64,000 nucleotides of DNA from Actinospica sp035712985 (GTDB lineage: Bacteria > Actinomycetota > Actinomycetes > Streptomycetales > Catenulisporaceae): NCBI GenBank assembly GCA_035712985.1, contig DASTAE010000369.1, positions 1 through 64,000 on the forward strand, read 5' to 3'. Under the pieces are notes generated by a model that made no database searches, was not told the origin of the DNA, and worked only from the letters and a program-made list of their open reading frames with translations. Both the position numbers and the translations under genes were made by a program. Position 1 is the stretch's first letter; each line of letters opens with the position of its first letter. Below, piece by piece: positions 44,009 to 53,257 of this stretch.

Positions 44009-45042
44009 GGGTGAGGCTGGGGCTGATCGGCTGCGGGCGGATCGCGCAGGTCGCGCATCTGCCCGCCCTGGAGAAGGCGGACGGTGTCGAGCTCGTCGTC
44101 GTGTGCGACCCGAGCGAAGGCGTGGCCGAGGCGGTGGCCGCGCGCTACGGGATCGGCGCGCACGTCGCGGACGCGGACGCGGTGTTCGAGAACGGCCGGG
44201 TCGAGGCCGTCCTGATCGCGGTGCCCGACCGCTTCCACTGCGCGCTCGCCGAGTCGGCGCTGCGGGCCGGCAAGCACGTGCTCGTCGAGAAGCCGCTCGC
44301 CTCGGATTCCGGCGAGGCCGCGCGGCTGGTCGCGTTGCAGGCGGCGACCGGGCTCACACTCCAGGTCGGGTCGAACAAGCGGCACGACCCCGGAGTTTCG
44401 TTTGCGCGCGATTTCATCGCTTCCGGAAGGCTCGGCGAGGCCCGCTCCTTCCACCTCTGGTACCGGATCGGCTCCATCCGGCCCGGTGTCGAGGCGACGC
44501 TGTTCCCGCGCACCTTCGTCGACCAGCGGGTCCGCAGCGTCGAAGCCGGGTTCAAAGCCGACCGTGCGCGCTACCTGCTGGCCACCCACGGCGCCCACGT
44601 CTTCGACACGCTCCGTTTTCTGCTCGGCGATGTCGCGTCGGTCACCGCGGTCCATCGCGAGACCGGCCGCGCCCAGGCATGGAGCGTGCTCGTCACCATG
44701 AAGTCGGGCGCGGTCGGCACGATCGGCGTCGCGGTGGACGTGCCCGGCGACGGCGCCGAGGGCATCGAGATCTTCGGCTCCGAGGGCCAGTTGCGCGTCG
44801 ACACGCACTTCCCGTTCTTCCGCCGCGCCTCCGACGTGCGCGCCTACTCGGTGCTCGAAGGCGGGTTCACGGTCCCCGTGTTCGACGACACGGACGCGTA
44901 CGAACGGCAGGCCGAGGCCTTCGCACGGGCAGTGCGCGGCATCGAGCCGGCGAACCCGACCGTGGTGGACGGCCTCGAGGCAGTACGGTTGATCGAAGCT
45001 GTGACGGCGTCTTCGGCGAGTGGCACGGGGGTGGATCTGTGA
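43996..45042 (+). CDS. Gfo/Idh/MocA family oxidoreductase (inositol dehydrogenase-like)
   Basis: A 348-residue NAD(P)-dependent dehydrogenase: Rossmann motif GLIGCGRIAQVAHLPAL, LVEKPLASDS (EKP) near residue 100, then the C-terminal domain with HGAHVFDTLRFLLG. ATG at 43996 is preferred over ATG at 43984 because of promoter spacing. First gene of a three-gene operon with an isomerase and a DeoR repressor. Together with the upstream operon it suggests oxidation and isomerisation steps on a sugar or cyclitol. Confidence 0.88.
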   Translation: MSESRVRLGLIGCGRIAQVAHLPALEKADGVELVVVCDPSEGVAEAVAARYGIGAHVADADAVFENGRVEAVLIAVPDRFHCALAESALRAGKHVLVEKPLASDSGEAARLVALQAATGLTLQVGSNKRHDPGVSFARDFIASGRLGEARSFHLWYRIGSIRPGVEATLFPRTFVDQRVRSVEAGFKADRARYLLATHGAHVFDTLRFLLGDVASVTAVHRETGRAQAWSVLVTMKSGAVGTIGVAVDVPGDGAEGIEIFGSEGQLRVDTHFPFFRRASDVRAYSVLEGGFTVPVFDDTDAYERQAEAFARAVRGIEPANPTVVDGLEAVRLIEAVTASSASGTGVDL

Positions 45043-45842
45043 GCGGGCTTTCCCGGCGTCTCGGAATCTTCGCGAAGGTCTTCCCGCGCCCGACGGCCGC
45101 TCAGGTCGCCGCCGAGGTGCGGCGCGCCGGATACGGCTTCGCGCACTGGAACTTCGCCGCGATCGGCCTGCCGACGCTCGCCGAGGGGATTCCGGACAGC
45201 ACGTTCGTCGAGCTCCGCGACGCGTTCGAGATCGAGGGCATCGCGATCCCGAGCATCTCCGCGACGTACAACACGATCAACCCGGACACCGGCCTGCGCG
45301 CCGTCGAGACGCGGCAGGCCGTCGACCTGATCCGGCGCGCGGAACTGCTCGGCGCCGACACCGTGATCCTCTGCACCGGCTCCCGCGACCCGCACGACAA
45401 GTGGACCGCTCACCCCGACAACACGACCCCCGCCGCGTGGCACGACCTTCGTGCGACGCTCGACGTCCTGCTTGAGGCCGCGTCGGAAAGCGGCATCACG
45501 CTCGCGATCGAACCCGAGGGCGGCACCGTCGTGCGCGACGCGAGCGACGCCGCGCGGCTGCTGCGCGAGCTCGGCGAGGACGCCCCGATGGGCATCGTCT
45601 TCGACATGGCCAACCTGCTCACGCCCGAGACGCTGAACCAGCAGGAGAAGATCCTGACCGAAGCCGTGGACCTCCTCGGTCCGCGGATCGCGAGCGTCCA
45701 CGCGAAGGACTTCGACCTGCTCGACTACGGATTCGTCGTCCGCCTGCTGGAGTCGGTGCCGCCGGTGCCGGTGATCGTGCAGGACGTGACCGAGGCCGAG
45801 GCGGGCGACGTGTACCGGGAACTGCTGAGCCATGACCGCTAG
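45039..45842 (+). CDS. Sugar phosphate isomerase/epimerase (AP endonuclease-2 TIM barrel)
   Basis: A 267-residue TIM-barrel protein of the xylose isomerase-like superfamily. The metal-binding acidic residues lie in LAIEPEGG (near residue 157), VFDMANLL, SVHAKDFD and the terminal VIVQDVTE. Members are isomerases or epimerases of keto-sugars or inosose-type intermediates. GTG at 45039 overlaps the dehydrogenase stop; the end overlaps the deoR-type gene by 11 bp, so all three are cotranslated. Confidence 0.87.
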   Translation: MSGLSRRLGIFAKVFPRPTAAQVAAEVRRAGYGFAHWNFAAIGLPTLAEGIPDSTFVELRDAFEIEGIAIPSISATYNTINPDTGLRAVETRQAVDLIRRAELLGADTVILCTGSRDPHDKWTAHPDNTTPAAWHDLRATLDVLLEAASESGITLAIEPEGGTVVRDASDAARLLRELGEDAPMGIVFDMANLLTPETLNQQEKILTEAVDLLGPRIASVHAKDFDLLDYGFVVRLLESVPPVPVIVQDVTEAEAGDVYRELLSHDR

Positions 45843-46632
45843 CTCCGCCGACCCGATCTTCGCCGAGGAGCGCCGGCAGCGGATCCTCGCGCTCGTGACC
45901 GCGCACGGCCGCGTCCGCATCGCCGAACTCGTCGCGGAGCTGGGCGTCTCGGAGCCGACGATCCGCAAGGATCTCAGCCTGCTGGAACGCGAGAAGCAGC
46001 TGCGCCGCACGCACGGCGGCGCCATCTCCGTGAGCCCGCAGCTGGAACCCACGATGCGCGACCGCGGGCTGCTGCACGCCGCGGCGAAGGACCTGATCGC
46101 CAAGGCCTGCGTCGCGGAGATCGCGCGCGGGGACTCGGTCTTCCTCGACAGCGGCACGACCGTCGAGCGGATCGCGCGGCTGATCGATCAGGAGCAGGTC
46201 AACATCCTGACCAACTCGCTGCCCGCCGCGAGCGCTCTCGCCGATCGGCCGTCCACGGTGCGGCACACCCTGCTCGGCGGCACGGTGCAGTCCCTCGGCG
46301 GCACCGTCGTGGGGCCGATCGCGCTCGAAACCCTCGACAGGTTCGCCGTGAACCTCGCGTTCGTCAGCGCCAGCGGGCTGTCCGAGAGCGGCATCTCCGT
46401 CTCAGACGTCGCCGAGACGCAGGTCAAGCAGGCGGTCATCGAGCGGGCCCGCAAGGTGGTCGTGCCGATCGACAGCAGCAAGTTCGGGCGCACCGACTTC
46501 ATCACCGTATGCGGGCTCGAACGGATCGACCTGGTCGTCACCGAGGCGGCCGGCGACGAGATCCGCGAACTGTGCGCGGATCACGGCGTCGAGTTGAAGA
46601 TCGTCGGCCCCGGCTCGGTGACTCCCGCGTAG
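45832..46632 (+). CDS. DeoR-family transcriptional repressor
   Basis: A 266-residue sugar-phosphate-responsive repressor. N-terminal winged HTH (about 13-65): EERRQRILALVTAHGRVRIAEL, VSEPTIRKDLSLLER and the family stretch LRRTHGGA. The C-terminal sensor domain has DSGTTVERIA, TNSLPAA, LLGGTVQ and the late VVPIDSSKFGR. It probably autoregulates the operon through the palindrome at 43985-44008. Its last 52 bp overlap the convergent ltrA gene. Confidence 0.92.
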   Translation: MTASSADPIFAEERRQRILALVTAHGRVRIAELVAELGVSEPTIRKDLSLLEREKQLRRTHGGAISVSPQLEPTMRDRGLLHAAAKDLIAKACVAEIARGDSVFLDSGTTVERIARLIDQEQVNILTNSLPAASALADRPSTVRHTLLGGTVQSLGGTVVGPIALETLDRFAVNLAFVSASGLSESGISVSDVAETQVKQAVIERARKVVVPIDSSKFGRTDFITVCGLERIDLVVTEAAGDEIRELCADHGVELKIVGPGSVTPA

Positions 46633-47765
46633 CGGTGCGTCTCGAGGATCGCCAGCAGGCCGAGGATGATCGCGACGCCTCCCGCCCCGGCCAGCGGCGG
46701 GAGCATCGTCGCCGGGCCGGTCCAGGCGAGCAGCAGGCACACGGCCGCGAGCCGGATCGTGCCCCAGGCCCGCAGCGTCAGCCAGCCGAACAGGACCAGA
46801 CCCGCGAGGTACAGCGCCGCGCCGCCGGACAGCGCCCAGGCGTAGAACGCGCCGAGGCCCTTGGTGTCGGAGGCGTGCTCGACCACCCCCTCCAGACCCA
46901 GCGAGCCCATGACGATGCCCGCCACGATCGGGAAGTGGCCGTAGCCGAACGCGTCCACGGCCAGTTTCAGCCGCGTCTCGTGCTCGGCGTTGTGCAGGCG
47001 GTCCTCCACCGCGAGCGTCACCAGGTCGAAGTACAGCCACCACAGGCCGAGCGCGATGCAGATGCCGATCAGCGCGGCGATCAGCAGCGGCGTGTCCAGG
47101 TTCGTGGTCAGCCGGGCCGCGCCCATCGCCAGCAGCGATTCGCCGATCGTGATGATGATGAACAGGTTGTGCCGCTCGGTGAAGTACTTCGCGCTGTGGA
47201 TCCGCCAGCGCCCCCAGCGCGACGTCAGGTAGAACCCGCCCCAGTCGATGGCGATCGCGGCGGCCATCAGCTCCGTCTGCACCCGACCGCCGAGCGCGGC
47301 GCCCAGGATCAGCAGCGCGCCGCCGCCGAGCACGTGCAGCCAGGAGTACCTGATCTGGCGCAGCAGCAGCGGATCCTTGTGCGCGAGCTTCGCCGCGACG
47401 ACCTGGTAGACGCAGCGCACGAACAGGTACGCGACCGACAGCACCACCGGCGCGTACAGGCCGCCGGAGCGGTCGCTCCACGCCTCCGGCACGCACAGCG
47501 CCATCACGAACACGCCCGCCATCGCGAACGCCATGCCGGCCCGGGTCACGCCCAGGTCGGCCCGGGCCTGGTTGCCCAGCCACGCATACGCCGACCAGGA
47601 GAACCAGGCGAGCAGGAGCAGCAGCAGCCCGCGCGTGACCCCGACCCCCGAATGCACGCGCACCATGTACTGCGTGATCTGGGTGAGCGTGAAGACGTAG
47701 ACCAGGTCGAAGAACAGCTCGAAATTGGTGACCTTGTCAGAGGACTCGGAATCAGGGCTGGTCAA
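46581..47765 (-). CDS. ltrA: Low temperature requirement protein A (LtrA) family membrane protein
   Basis: A 394-residue integral membrane protein with about 11 hydrophobic helices. The hallmark FELFFDLVYVFTLTQIT starts near residue 14, with YFTERHNLFIIITIGE in the middle. Function is poorly known; the family was named from a Listeria cold-growth gene. TTG at 47765 is preferred because GGGAG sits 7 nt upstream; an in-frame TTG at 47813 lacks a ribosome site. The 3' end is antisense to the last 52 bp of the DeoR gene. Confidence 0.88.
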   Translation of the reverse strand: MTSPDSESSDKVTNFELFFDLVYVFTLTQITQYMVRVHSGVGVTRGLLLLLLAWFSWSAYAWLGNQARADLGVTRAGMAFAMAGVFVMALCVPEAWSDRSGGLYAPVVLSVAYLFVRCVYQVVAAKLAHKDPLLLRQIRYSWLHVLGGGALLILGAALGGRVQTELMAAAIAIDWGGFYLTSRWGRWRIHSAKYFTERHNLFIIITIGESLLAMGAARLTTNLDTPLLIAALIGICIALGLWWLYFDLVTLAVEDRLHNAEHETRLKLAVDAFGYGHFPIVAGIVMGSLGLEGVVEHASDTKGLGAFYAWALSGGAALYLAGLVLFGWLTLRAWGTIRLAAVCLLLAWTGPATMLPPLAGAGGVAIILGLLAILETHRYAGVTEPGPTIFNSTP

Positions 47766-47963
47766 AGAGGCGCTCCCGGGTACTCGGCTCGGCGATGATC
47801 TCCAGCGTGGCAACTGCGCGCCGCGCGGGCAACTCCCGGGGTGGCGCGGCTTACGAGAGTCTTACGCATATGGCCCGGACCGCGGTAGGCGGCTAAGGTG
47901 CTTTGAAGGAGTTACCCGGCGGGGTCGGCGAGGTCCCATGCGCACCGTGGGAGGTGTCGGCGG
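47766..47963. promoter_or_regulatory. Divergent promoter region, ltrA / egtA
   Basis: 198 bp with no gene. TAAGGT at about 47893-47898 is a possible -10 for egtA, and GGGAGG lies before its ATG. I see no clear operator. Confidence 0.35.
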
Positions 47964-49229
47964 ATGGAGAAGAGGCTGACGGCGCAGGACGCGGGCGCGC
48001 ACGTCCGCGGCGTGTGCTTCAAGACGGGCCCCCCGGCCCTGGTCGGGGTGGAACTCGAATGGCTGGTGCACGATCTCGTGGACCCGCTGCGCCCGGTACC
48101 CGCGGCCCGGATGGAGCGCGCGCTGGACGGGCTCGGCGCACCCGGCGCGTTCCCCGGCGGCAGCGCATTCAGCCGCGAACCCGGCGGCCAGGTGGAGCTC
48201 AGCTCCCGGCCGGGTCCGCTCGCCGCGTGCCTCGCGGACCTCGCCGCCGACACCGGAGTCCTGCGCACCGCGCTCGCGACGCACGGCATGGCCCTCGCGG
48301 GCTGGGGTCTGGAACCCTTCCTCGCCCGCAACAGAATCCTGGACCTTCCGCGCTACCAGGCGATGGAGGCGCACTTCGACCGCATCGGCCCGTGGGGGCG
48401 GCGGATGATGCGCTGCACCGCCGGACTGCAGGTCAACCTCGACGCGGGGGACGAGAGCACCGGGATGACCGGCTGGCGGCGGCGCTGGGAGCTGGCGCAC
48501 CGGCTCGGCCCGGTCCTCGTCGCGGCCTTCGCGAACTCCCCGCTCTGGCGCGGCCGGCCCACCGGCTGGCGCTCCGGCCGCCAGGCCGTGTGGCGGCGCA
48601 CCGACACGTCCCGCACCCGGCCGCCCGCGCACACCGGCGATCCCCGCGCCGACTGGGCGCACTACGCACTGGACGCCGCGGTGCTCTGCATCCGCTGCGA
48701 GGACGCGCACGGCTGGTCCTCCCCGCCCGGGCTGACCTTCCGCGACTGGCTCGGCGGCGCCGTCCCCGGGCTGCGTCCGCCGACCCTGGAGGACCTCGAC
48801 TACCACCTGACCACGCTCTTCCCGCCGGTGCGCCCGCGCGGCTGGCTGGAGCTGCGGATGATCGACGCGCAGCACGGCGACGACTGGGTGGTCCCGGCCG
48901 CCGTGGCCGCCGCGCTGTTCGACGACCCGGCCGCGGCCGAGGCGGCGTGGGCGGCGACCGAACCGCTCTGCGCGGGCCACGCCGTGCCGGACGCGCCCAC
49001 CTGGACCCGCGCGGCCCGCTTCGGCCTGTCCGCGCCCGAGTTCGCCGAAGCCGCGGCCGAGTGCTTCGCCGCGGCGGAGAAATCGCTGCCCGAGCCGCTG
49101 CGCGCCCCCGTGTCCGCATTCATCGAACGCTACGTCGCGCGGGGCCGCTGCCCGGCCGACGACCGACTCGACGCGCTGCCCGGCGGCGCGTCGCCCGCAC
49201 CGAGGCAACTTCAGGAGGCCTGGAGATGA
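47964..49229 (+). CDS. egtA: Glutamate-cysteine ligase of ergothioneine biosynthesis
   Basis: A 421-residue ATP-dependent ligase making gamma-glutamylcysteine, the sulfur donor for EgtB. It has GVELEWLVHD near residue 27, EPGGQVELSSRP, AGLQVNLDAGDE, and a late LELRMIDAQHGDDW, typical of the EgtA branch of GCS2 enzymes. Opens the egtABCD operon and overlaps egtB by ATGA, with AGGAGG before the latter. Confidence 0.93.
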   Translation: MEKRLTAQDAGAHVRGVCFKTGPPALVGVELEWLVHDLVDPLRPVPAARMERALDGLGAPGAFPGGSAFSREPGGQVELSSRPGPLAACLADLAADTGVLRTALATHGMALAGWGLEPFLARNRILDLPRYQAMEAHFDRIGPWGRRMMRCTAGLQVNLDAGDESTGMTGWRRRWELAHRLGPVLVAAFANSPLWRGRPTGWRSGRQAVWRRTDTSRTRPPAHTGDPRADWAHYALDAAVLCIRCEDAHGWSSPPGLTFRDWLGGAVPGLRPPTLEDLDYHLTTLFPPVRPRGWLELRMIDAQHGDDWVVPAAVAAALFDDPAAAEAAWAATEPLCAGHAVPDAPTWTRAARFGLSAPEFAEAAAECFAAAEKSLPEPLRAPVSAFIERYVARGRCPADDRLDALPGGASPAPRQLQEAWR

Positions 49230-50548
49230 CCGCCGATCTCGACCGCGCGCTCGGCGCGTTGGAGACCGCCCGACTGCGCACGCTCGCGCTGACCGACTGC
49301 GTGGACGAGGGAGAGCTCGTCTCCCAGCACTCGCCGCTGATGTCCCCGCTGGTCTGGGACCTCGCGCACATCGGCAACCAGGAGGACATCTGGCTGGTGC
49401 GCACGGCCGCCGGCCGGCCCGGCGTGCGCCCCGATCTGGACGGGGTCTACGACGCCTTCCAGCACCCGCGCGCCACCCGGCCCGAACTGCCGCTGCTGCG
49501 CCCCGACCAGGCCCGCCGCTATATCGCGCAGGTCCGCGACCAGGCGCTGAACCTGCTCGGGGACATCCCCGTCGAAAGCGAGGACCCGCTGCTCGCGGAC
49601 CGCTTCGTGCTGGGCATGATCGCGCAGCACGAGCAGCAGCACGACGAGACGATGCTGGCGACCCACCAGCTGCGACGGGGCGCCGCCGCGCTGCACGCGC
49701 CCGAGCCGCCGGACGCCCCCGCCGACGCCGCCCGGCTCCCGCGCGAGGTGCTGGTCCCCGGCGGCCCGTTCACCATGGGCACCAGCACCGACCCGTGGGC
49801 GCTGGACAACGAGCGCCCCGCGCACCAGGTCGAGGTCCCGGCGTTCTATCTCGACACGACGCCGGTCACGAACGAGGCCTACCAGGAGTTCATCGCCGCG
49901 GGCGGCTACGAGGACCCGCGCTGGTGGGTCGAGGCCGGCTGGGCGCACCGCTGCCGGGCCGGCCTCGAGGCGCCGCTGTTCTGGACGCGTGACGGAGCGG
50001 GCGGCGGCTGGCTGCGGCGGCGTTTCGGCGTGGTCGAGCCGGTGCCCGCGCACGAGCCGGTCGTGCACGTGTCCTGGTACGAGGCCGACGCCTACGCGCG
50101 CTGGGCCGGGCGCCGGCTGCCGACCGAGGCCGAATGGGAGAAGGCCGCGCGGCACGACCCGGCGGCCGACCGCTCCCGCCGCTACCCCTGGGGCGACGGC
50201 GACCCGGGACCGGAGCACGCCAACCTCGGCCAGCGGCACCTGCGGCCCGCCCCGGCCGGCGCGTACCCCGAGGGCGCCTCGGCGTACGGGGCGCGGCAGC
50301 TGATCGGGGACGTGTGGGAGTGGACCGGCAGCGACTTCCAGCCGTACCCGGGCTTCACCGCGTTCCCCTACAAGGAGTATTCGGAGGTCTTCTTCGGCCC
50401 CGACTACAAGGTGCTGCGCGGCGGGGCCTTCGGCGTGGACCCGGTCGCGTGCCGCGGCACCTTCCGCAACTGGGACTACCCGATCCGCCGGCAGATCTTC
50501 AGCGGCTTCCGCACCGCCCGCGACGCGCGCCCCGGCGAGGCCGCCTGA
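49226..50548 (+). CDS. egtB: Hercynine oxygenase (ergothioneine sulfoxide synthase)
   Basis: A 440-residue non-heme iron enzyme that joins gamma-glutamylcysteine to hercynine using O2. The N-terminal DinB-like helical domain has the distal iron His in the WDLAHIGNQE region and the proximal pair in AQHEQQHDETML; the C-terminal formylglycine-generating-enzyme-like domain includes FTMGTS, NERPAHQVEVPAFYLDTTPV, RLPTEAEWEKAA and GDVWEWTGSDF. All expected elements are intact. Confidence 0.96.
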   Translation: MTADLDRALGALETARLRTLALTDCVDEGELVSQHSPLMSPLVWDLAHIGNQEDIWLVRTAAGRPGVRPDLDGVYDAFQHPRATRPELPLLRPDQARRYIAQVRDQALNLLGDIPVESEDPLLADRFVLGMIAQHEQQHDETMLATHQLRRGAAALHAPEPPDAPADAARLPREVLVPGGPFTMGTSTDPWALDNERPAHQVEVPAFYLDTTPVTNEAYQEFIAAGGYEDPRWWVEAGWAHRCRAGLEAPLFWTRDGAGGGWLRRRFGVVEPVPAHEPVVHVSWYEADAYARWAGRRLPTEAEWEKAARHDPAADRSRRYPWGDGDPGPEHANLGQRHLRPAPAGAYPEGASAYGARQLIGDVWEWTGSDFQPYPGFTAFPYKEYSEVFFGPDYKVLRGGAFGVDPVACRGTFRNWDYPIRRQIFSGFRTARDARPGEAA

Positions 50549-51279
50549 TGTGCCGTCACCTCGCCTACCTCGGGCCGCCGGCCACGCTCGCGTCGGTCGT
50601 GCTGGCCCCGGCCCGCGGCCTGTACGAGCAGTCCTGGTCCCCGCGCCGGCAGACGCACGGCGTGGTCAACGCCGACGGCTTCGGCCTCGGCTGGTACCCC
50701 GGGGAGGAGGGCGCGGACCCGGCCCGCTACCGGCGGAACATCCCGATCTGGAACGACCCGAACCTGCCCGAGCTCGCGGCCGCGATCCGCAGCGGCGCGA
50801 TCATCGCCGCCGTGCGCTCGGCGACCCCGGGGACCGGCCGGGAGGAGGCGGCCGCGGCGCCCTTTCGGGACGGCCGGCACCTGTTCAGCCACAACGGCGC
50901 CGTCCCCGACTGGACCGGCCTGCCCACCGACCTGAGCAGCGGGGAGGCGCTCTCGCTGCCCGCGCGCAGCGACTCGGCGCTGCTCTGGCTGCTGATCTAT
51001 CGTGAACTGCGGGGCGGCGCCGAGCCCGAGAAGGCGCTCGCCACGGTCGTCGGCCAGGTCGCCGCCGCACGGCCGGGCGCCCGGCTGAACCTGCTGCTGA
51101 CCGACGGCCGCACGATCGCCGCCACCCGGTACGGCGACACCCTCTGGTACCGCACCGGAGCCGGCCTGCTCGTCGCCTCCGAGCCCGACGACGAGCCCGT
51201 CGGCGTGTGGCACGAGGTCCCGGAACACACCCTGCTGCTGGCCGACCGGGCCGGCGTCGTCCTGAGGAGCCTGCCGTGA
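50548..51279 (+). CDS. egtC: Gamma-glutamyl-hercynylcysteine sulfoxide hydrolase
   Basis: A 243-residue class-II glutamine-amidotransferase-like Ntn hydrolase. It begins MCRHLAYLG, so Cys2 becomes the catalytic N-terminus after Met removal; NADGFGLGWYP and HNGAVPDW are family motifs. It removes the gamma-glutamyl group after EgtB. Coupled by TGATG to egtB and GTGA to egtD. Confidence 0.95.
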   Translation: MCRHLAYLGPPATLASVVLAPARGLYEQSWSPRRQTHGVVNADGFGLGWYPGEEGADPARYRRNIPIWNDPNLPELAAAIRSGAIIAAVRSATPGTGREEAAAAPFRDGRHLFSHNGAVPDWTGLPTDLSSGEALSLPARSDSALLWLLIYRELRGGAEPEKALATVVGQVAAARPGARLNLLLTDGRTIAATRYGDTLWYRTGAGLLVASEPDDEPVGVWHEVPEHTLLLADRAGVVLRSLP

Positions 51280-52259
51280 GCCCCACCCGATTCACGCTCG
51301 ACCACCGGCTTCCGTCCGACTTCTACCTGGCGGGCCTGCGCGCCGACGTGACCGCCGGGCTCGCCGCCCCGCCGCGCACGCTGTCCCCCAAATGGTTCTA
51401 CGACGAGCGCGGCAGTGAGCTGTTCGAGCGGATCACCGCGCTCCCCGAGTACTACCTCACCCGCGCGGAGTACGAGATCCTGACCGGCCACGCCGAGGAG
51501 ATCGCCGCGGCCTGCGGCGCGCGCACCCTCGTCGAGCTCGGCTCGGGCTCCTCGCGCAAGACCCGGCTGCTGCTCGACGCGCTGCTCGGCGCCGGGACGC
51601 TGGAGCGGTACGTCCCGGTCGACGTCAGCGGCAGCGCCCTCGTCGCCGCGGGCGAGGCGCTTTGCGCCGAGTACCCGAAGCTGCGGGTCGCGGCGACGGT
51701 CGCGGACTTCGAGAAGGACCTGGTGCTGTCCGAGGACGACCCGGCGCCGCGGATGCTCGCGTTCCTCGGCAGCACGATCGGCAACTTCGACCCCGGGCAG
51801 CGCCGCGGGCTGTACGCCGCGTTCCGCAGGGCCCTGCGCCCGGACGACTCGCTGCTGCTCGGCGCCGACCTGGTCAAGGACGAGTCCGTGCTGGTCCCCG
51901 CCTACAACGACAGTCTCGGGATCACCGCCGCGTTCAACAAGAACGTGCTCGCGGTCGTCAACCGCGACCTGAACGCCGACTTCGACCTCAACGACTTCGA
52001 CCACAGCGCCGTCTGGAACGCCGAGGACGAGCGGATCGAGATGTACCTGCGCTCGCGCTCCGCGCAGACCGTGAAGATCCGCGCGCTCGACCTCGTCGTC
52101 GACTTCGCCGCCGACGAGGAGCTGCGCACCGAGCTGTCCTGCAAGTTCCGCCGCCCGAGCCTGACCGCCGAGCTCGAGGCCGGGGGCTTCGCGGTCAGCC
52201 GCTGGTGGACCGACCGCGCCGAGCGCTTCGCGCTGCTGCTGGCCCGGCCCACTCGGTAA
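51276..52259 (+). CDS. egtD: L-histidine N-alpha-methyltransferase
   Basis: A 327-residue SAM-dependent enzyme that trimethylates histidine to hercynine, the first committed step. KWFYDERGSELFERIT, the SAM loop LVELGSGSSRKT, FLGSTIGNFDPGQR and the late ELSCKFRR are EgtD signatures. It ends the egtABCD set; the PLP lyase EgtE is not adjacent, as is common in actinobacteria. Confidence 0.96.
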   Translation: MSPTRFTLDHRLPSDFYLAGLRADVTAGLAAPPRTLSPKWFYDERGSELFERITALPEYYLTRAEYEILTGHAEEIAAACGARTLVELGSGSSRKTRLLLDALLGAGTLERYVPVDVSGSALVAAGEALCAEYPKLRVAATVADFEKDLVLSEDDPAPRMLAFLGSTIGNFDPGQRRGLYAAFRRALRPDDSLLLGADLVKDESVLVPAYNDSLGITAAFNKNVLAVVNRDLNADFDLNDFDHSAVWNAEDERIEMYLRSRSAQTVKIRALDLVVDFAADEELRTELSCKFRRPSLTAELEAGGFAVSRWWTDRAERFALLLARPTR

Positions 52260-52291
52260 ATCTCAGGGAGTTGCGCGACCATGGCGGGACT

Positions 52292-53257
52292 ATGACTCGC
52301 TCCGTCGCGTTGACCGAACGCTCAGGGCGCATCCCCGTCGATGCGCGCTCCGCTCCGCCGCTCCCGGCGCGCAGGCGGCTGCAGCTCGTGCTCGCCGGCC
52401 TCTGGCTGCTCGACGGCATGCTCAAGCTGCAGCCGTACATGTTCACCAAGAACTTCGCCCCGATGACCCTCGGCGAGGCCGGGCAGGGCGCGCCCTTCTG
52501 GCTCACGGACCCGCTCGACTGGGCCAAGCGCGTCGTGTCCGGCCACCCGGTCGGCACGATGGTGCTGTTCGCGCTCGTCGAGATCGTCATCGGCCTGGCC
52601 ATCGCCTACCGGCCCACGGTCAGGTACGGCCTGATCGCGTGCCTGGCGTGGGTGCCGTTCCTCTGGTTCTTCGCCGAGGGCCTCGGCGGGCTGACCACGA
52701 GCGCGGCCGGGCCGCTCAGCGGAGCGCCCGGCGCCTCGATCCTCTACGGCCTGCTCGCCGTGCTGCTCTGGCCGACCGACCGCGGCGGCGCCGCAGTGTC
52801 GAGCGAGGCCGTGCGCTTCGTCGGCGCCCGCGCGGCGAAGATCGCGTGGGTCGTGCTCTGGGGCCTGCTCGCCGGGCTCGCGCTGCTGCCCGCCAACCGC
52901 GAGCCGGACGCCGTGTCCGCCATCGTCTCCGGCAACGCCGAGGGCACCCCCAAGGGCTACACCTGGCTGCTCGACCACGCCGCCTCGTGGACCGCCGGGC
53001 GCGGAGCCGAGATCAGCGTCGCGCTCGCCGTGCTGCTCGCCCTCGTCGCGGTCAGCGTCCTGCTTCCCTGGCGGCGCGCGGTCCGCGGCGGAATCGTCCT
53101 GGCGATCGTCCTCGCGGCCCTGATCTGGGTGTTCGCCGAGGGCTTCGGCATGCCGTTCATGGGCATGGCCACCGACCCCGACACCGCGCCGCTGCTGGCC
53201 GCCGTCGCGGTCGCCTTCTGGCCGGTCACCCGCGAGGTCACGGAGGCCGCCGCGTGA
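52292..53257 (+). CDS. Integral membrane protein, unknown function
   Basis: A 321-residue protein with about eight hydrophobic helices. The N-terminal half (LVLAGLWLLDGMLKLQPYMF, VGTMVLFALVEIVIGLAIAY) resembles DoxX-like four-helix membrane proteins; the C-terminal half repeats the theme (VFAEGFGMPFMGMATDPDTAP). ATG at 52292, 32 bp after egtD, so it may be read through from the egt operon. Coupled by GTGA to the next membrane gene. Confidence 0.8.
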   Translation: MTRSVALTERSGRIPVDARSAPPLPARRRLQLVLAGLWLLDGMLKLQPYMFTKNFAPMTLGEAGQGAPFWLTDPLDWAKRVVSGHPVGTMVLFALVEIVIGLAIAYRPTVRYGLIACLAWVPFLWFFAEGLGGLTTSAAGPLSGAPGASILYGLLAVLLWPTDRGGAAVSSEAVRFVGARAAKIAWVVLWGLLAGLALLPANREPDAVSAIVSGNAEGTPKGYTWLLDHAASWTAGRGAEISVALAVLLALVAVSVLLPWRRAVRGGIVLAIVLAALIWVFAEGFGMPFMGMATDPDTAPLLAAVAVAFWPVTREVTEAAA

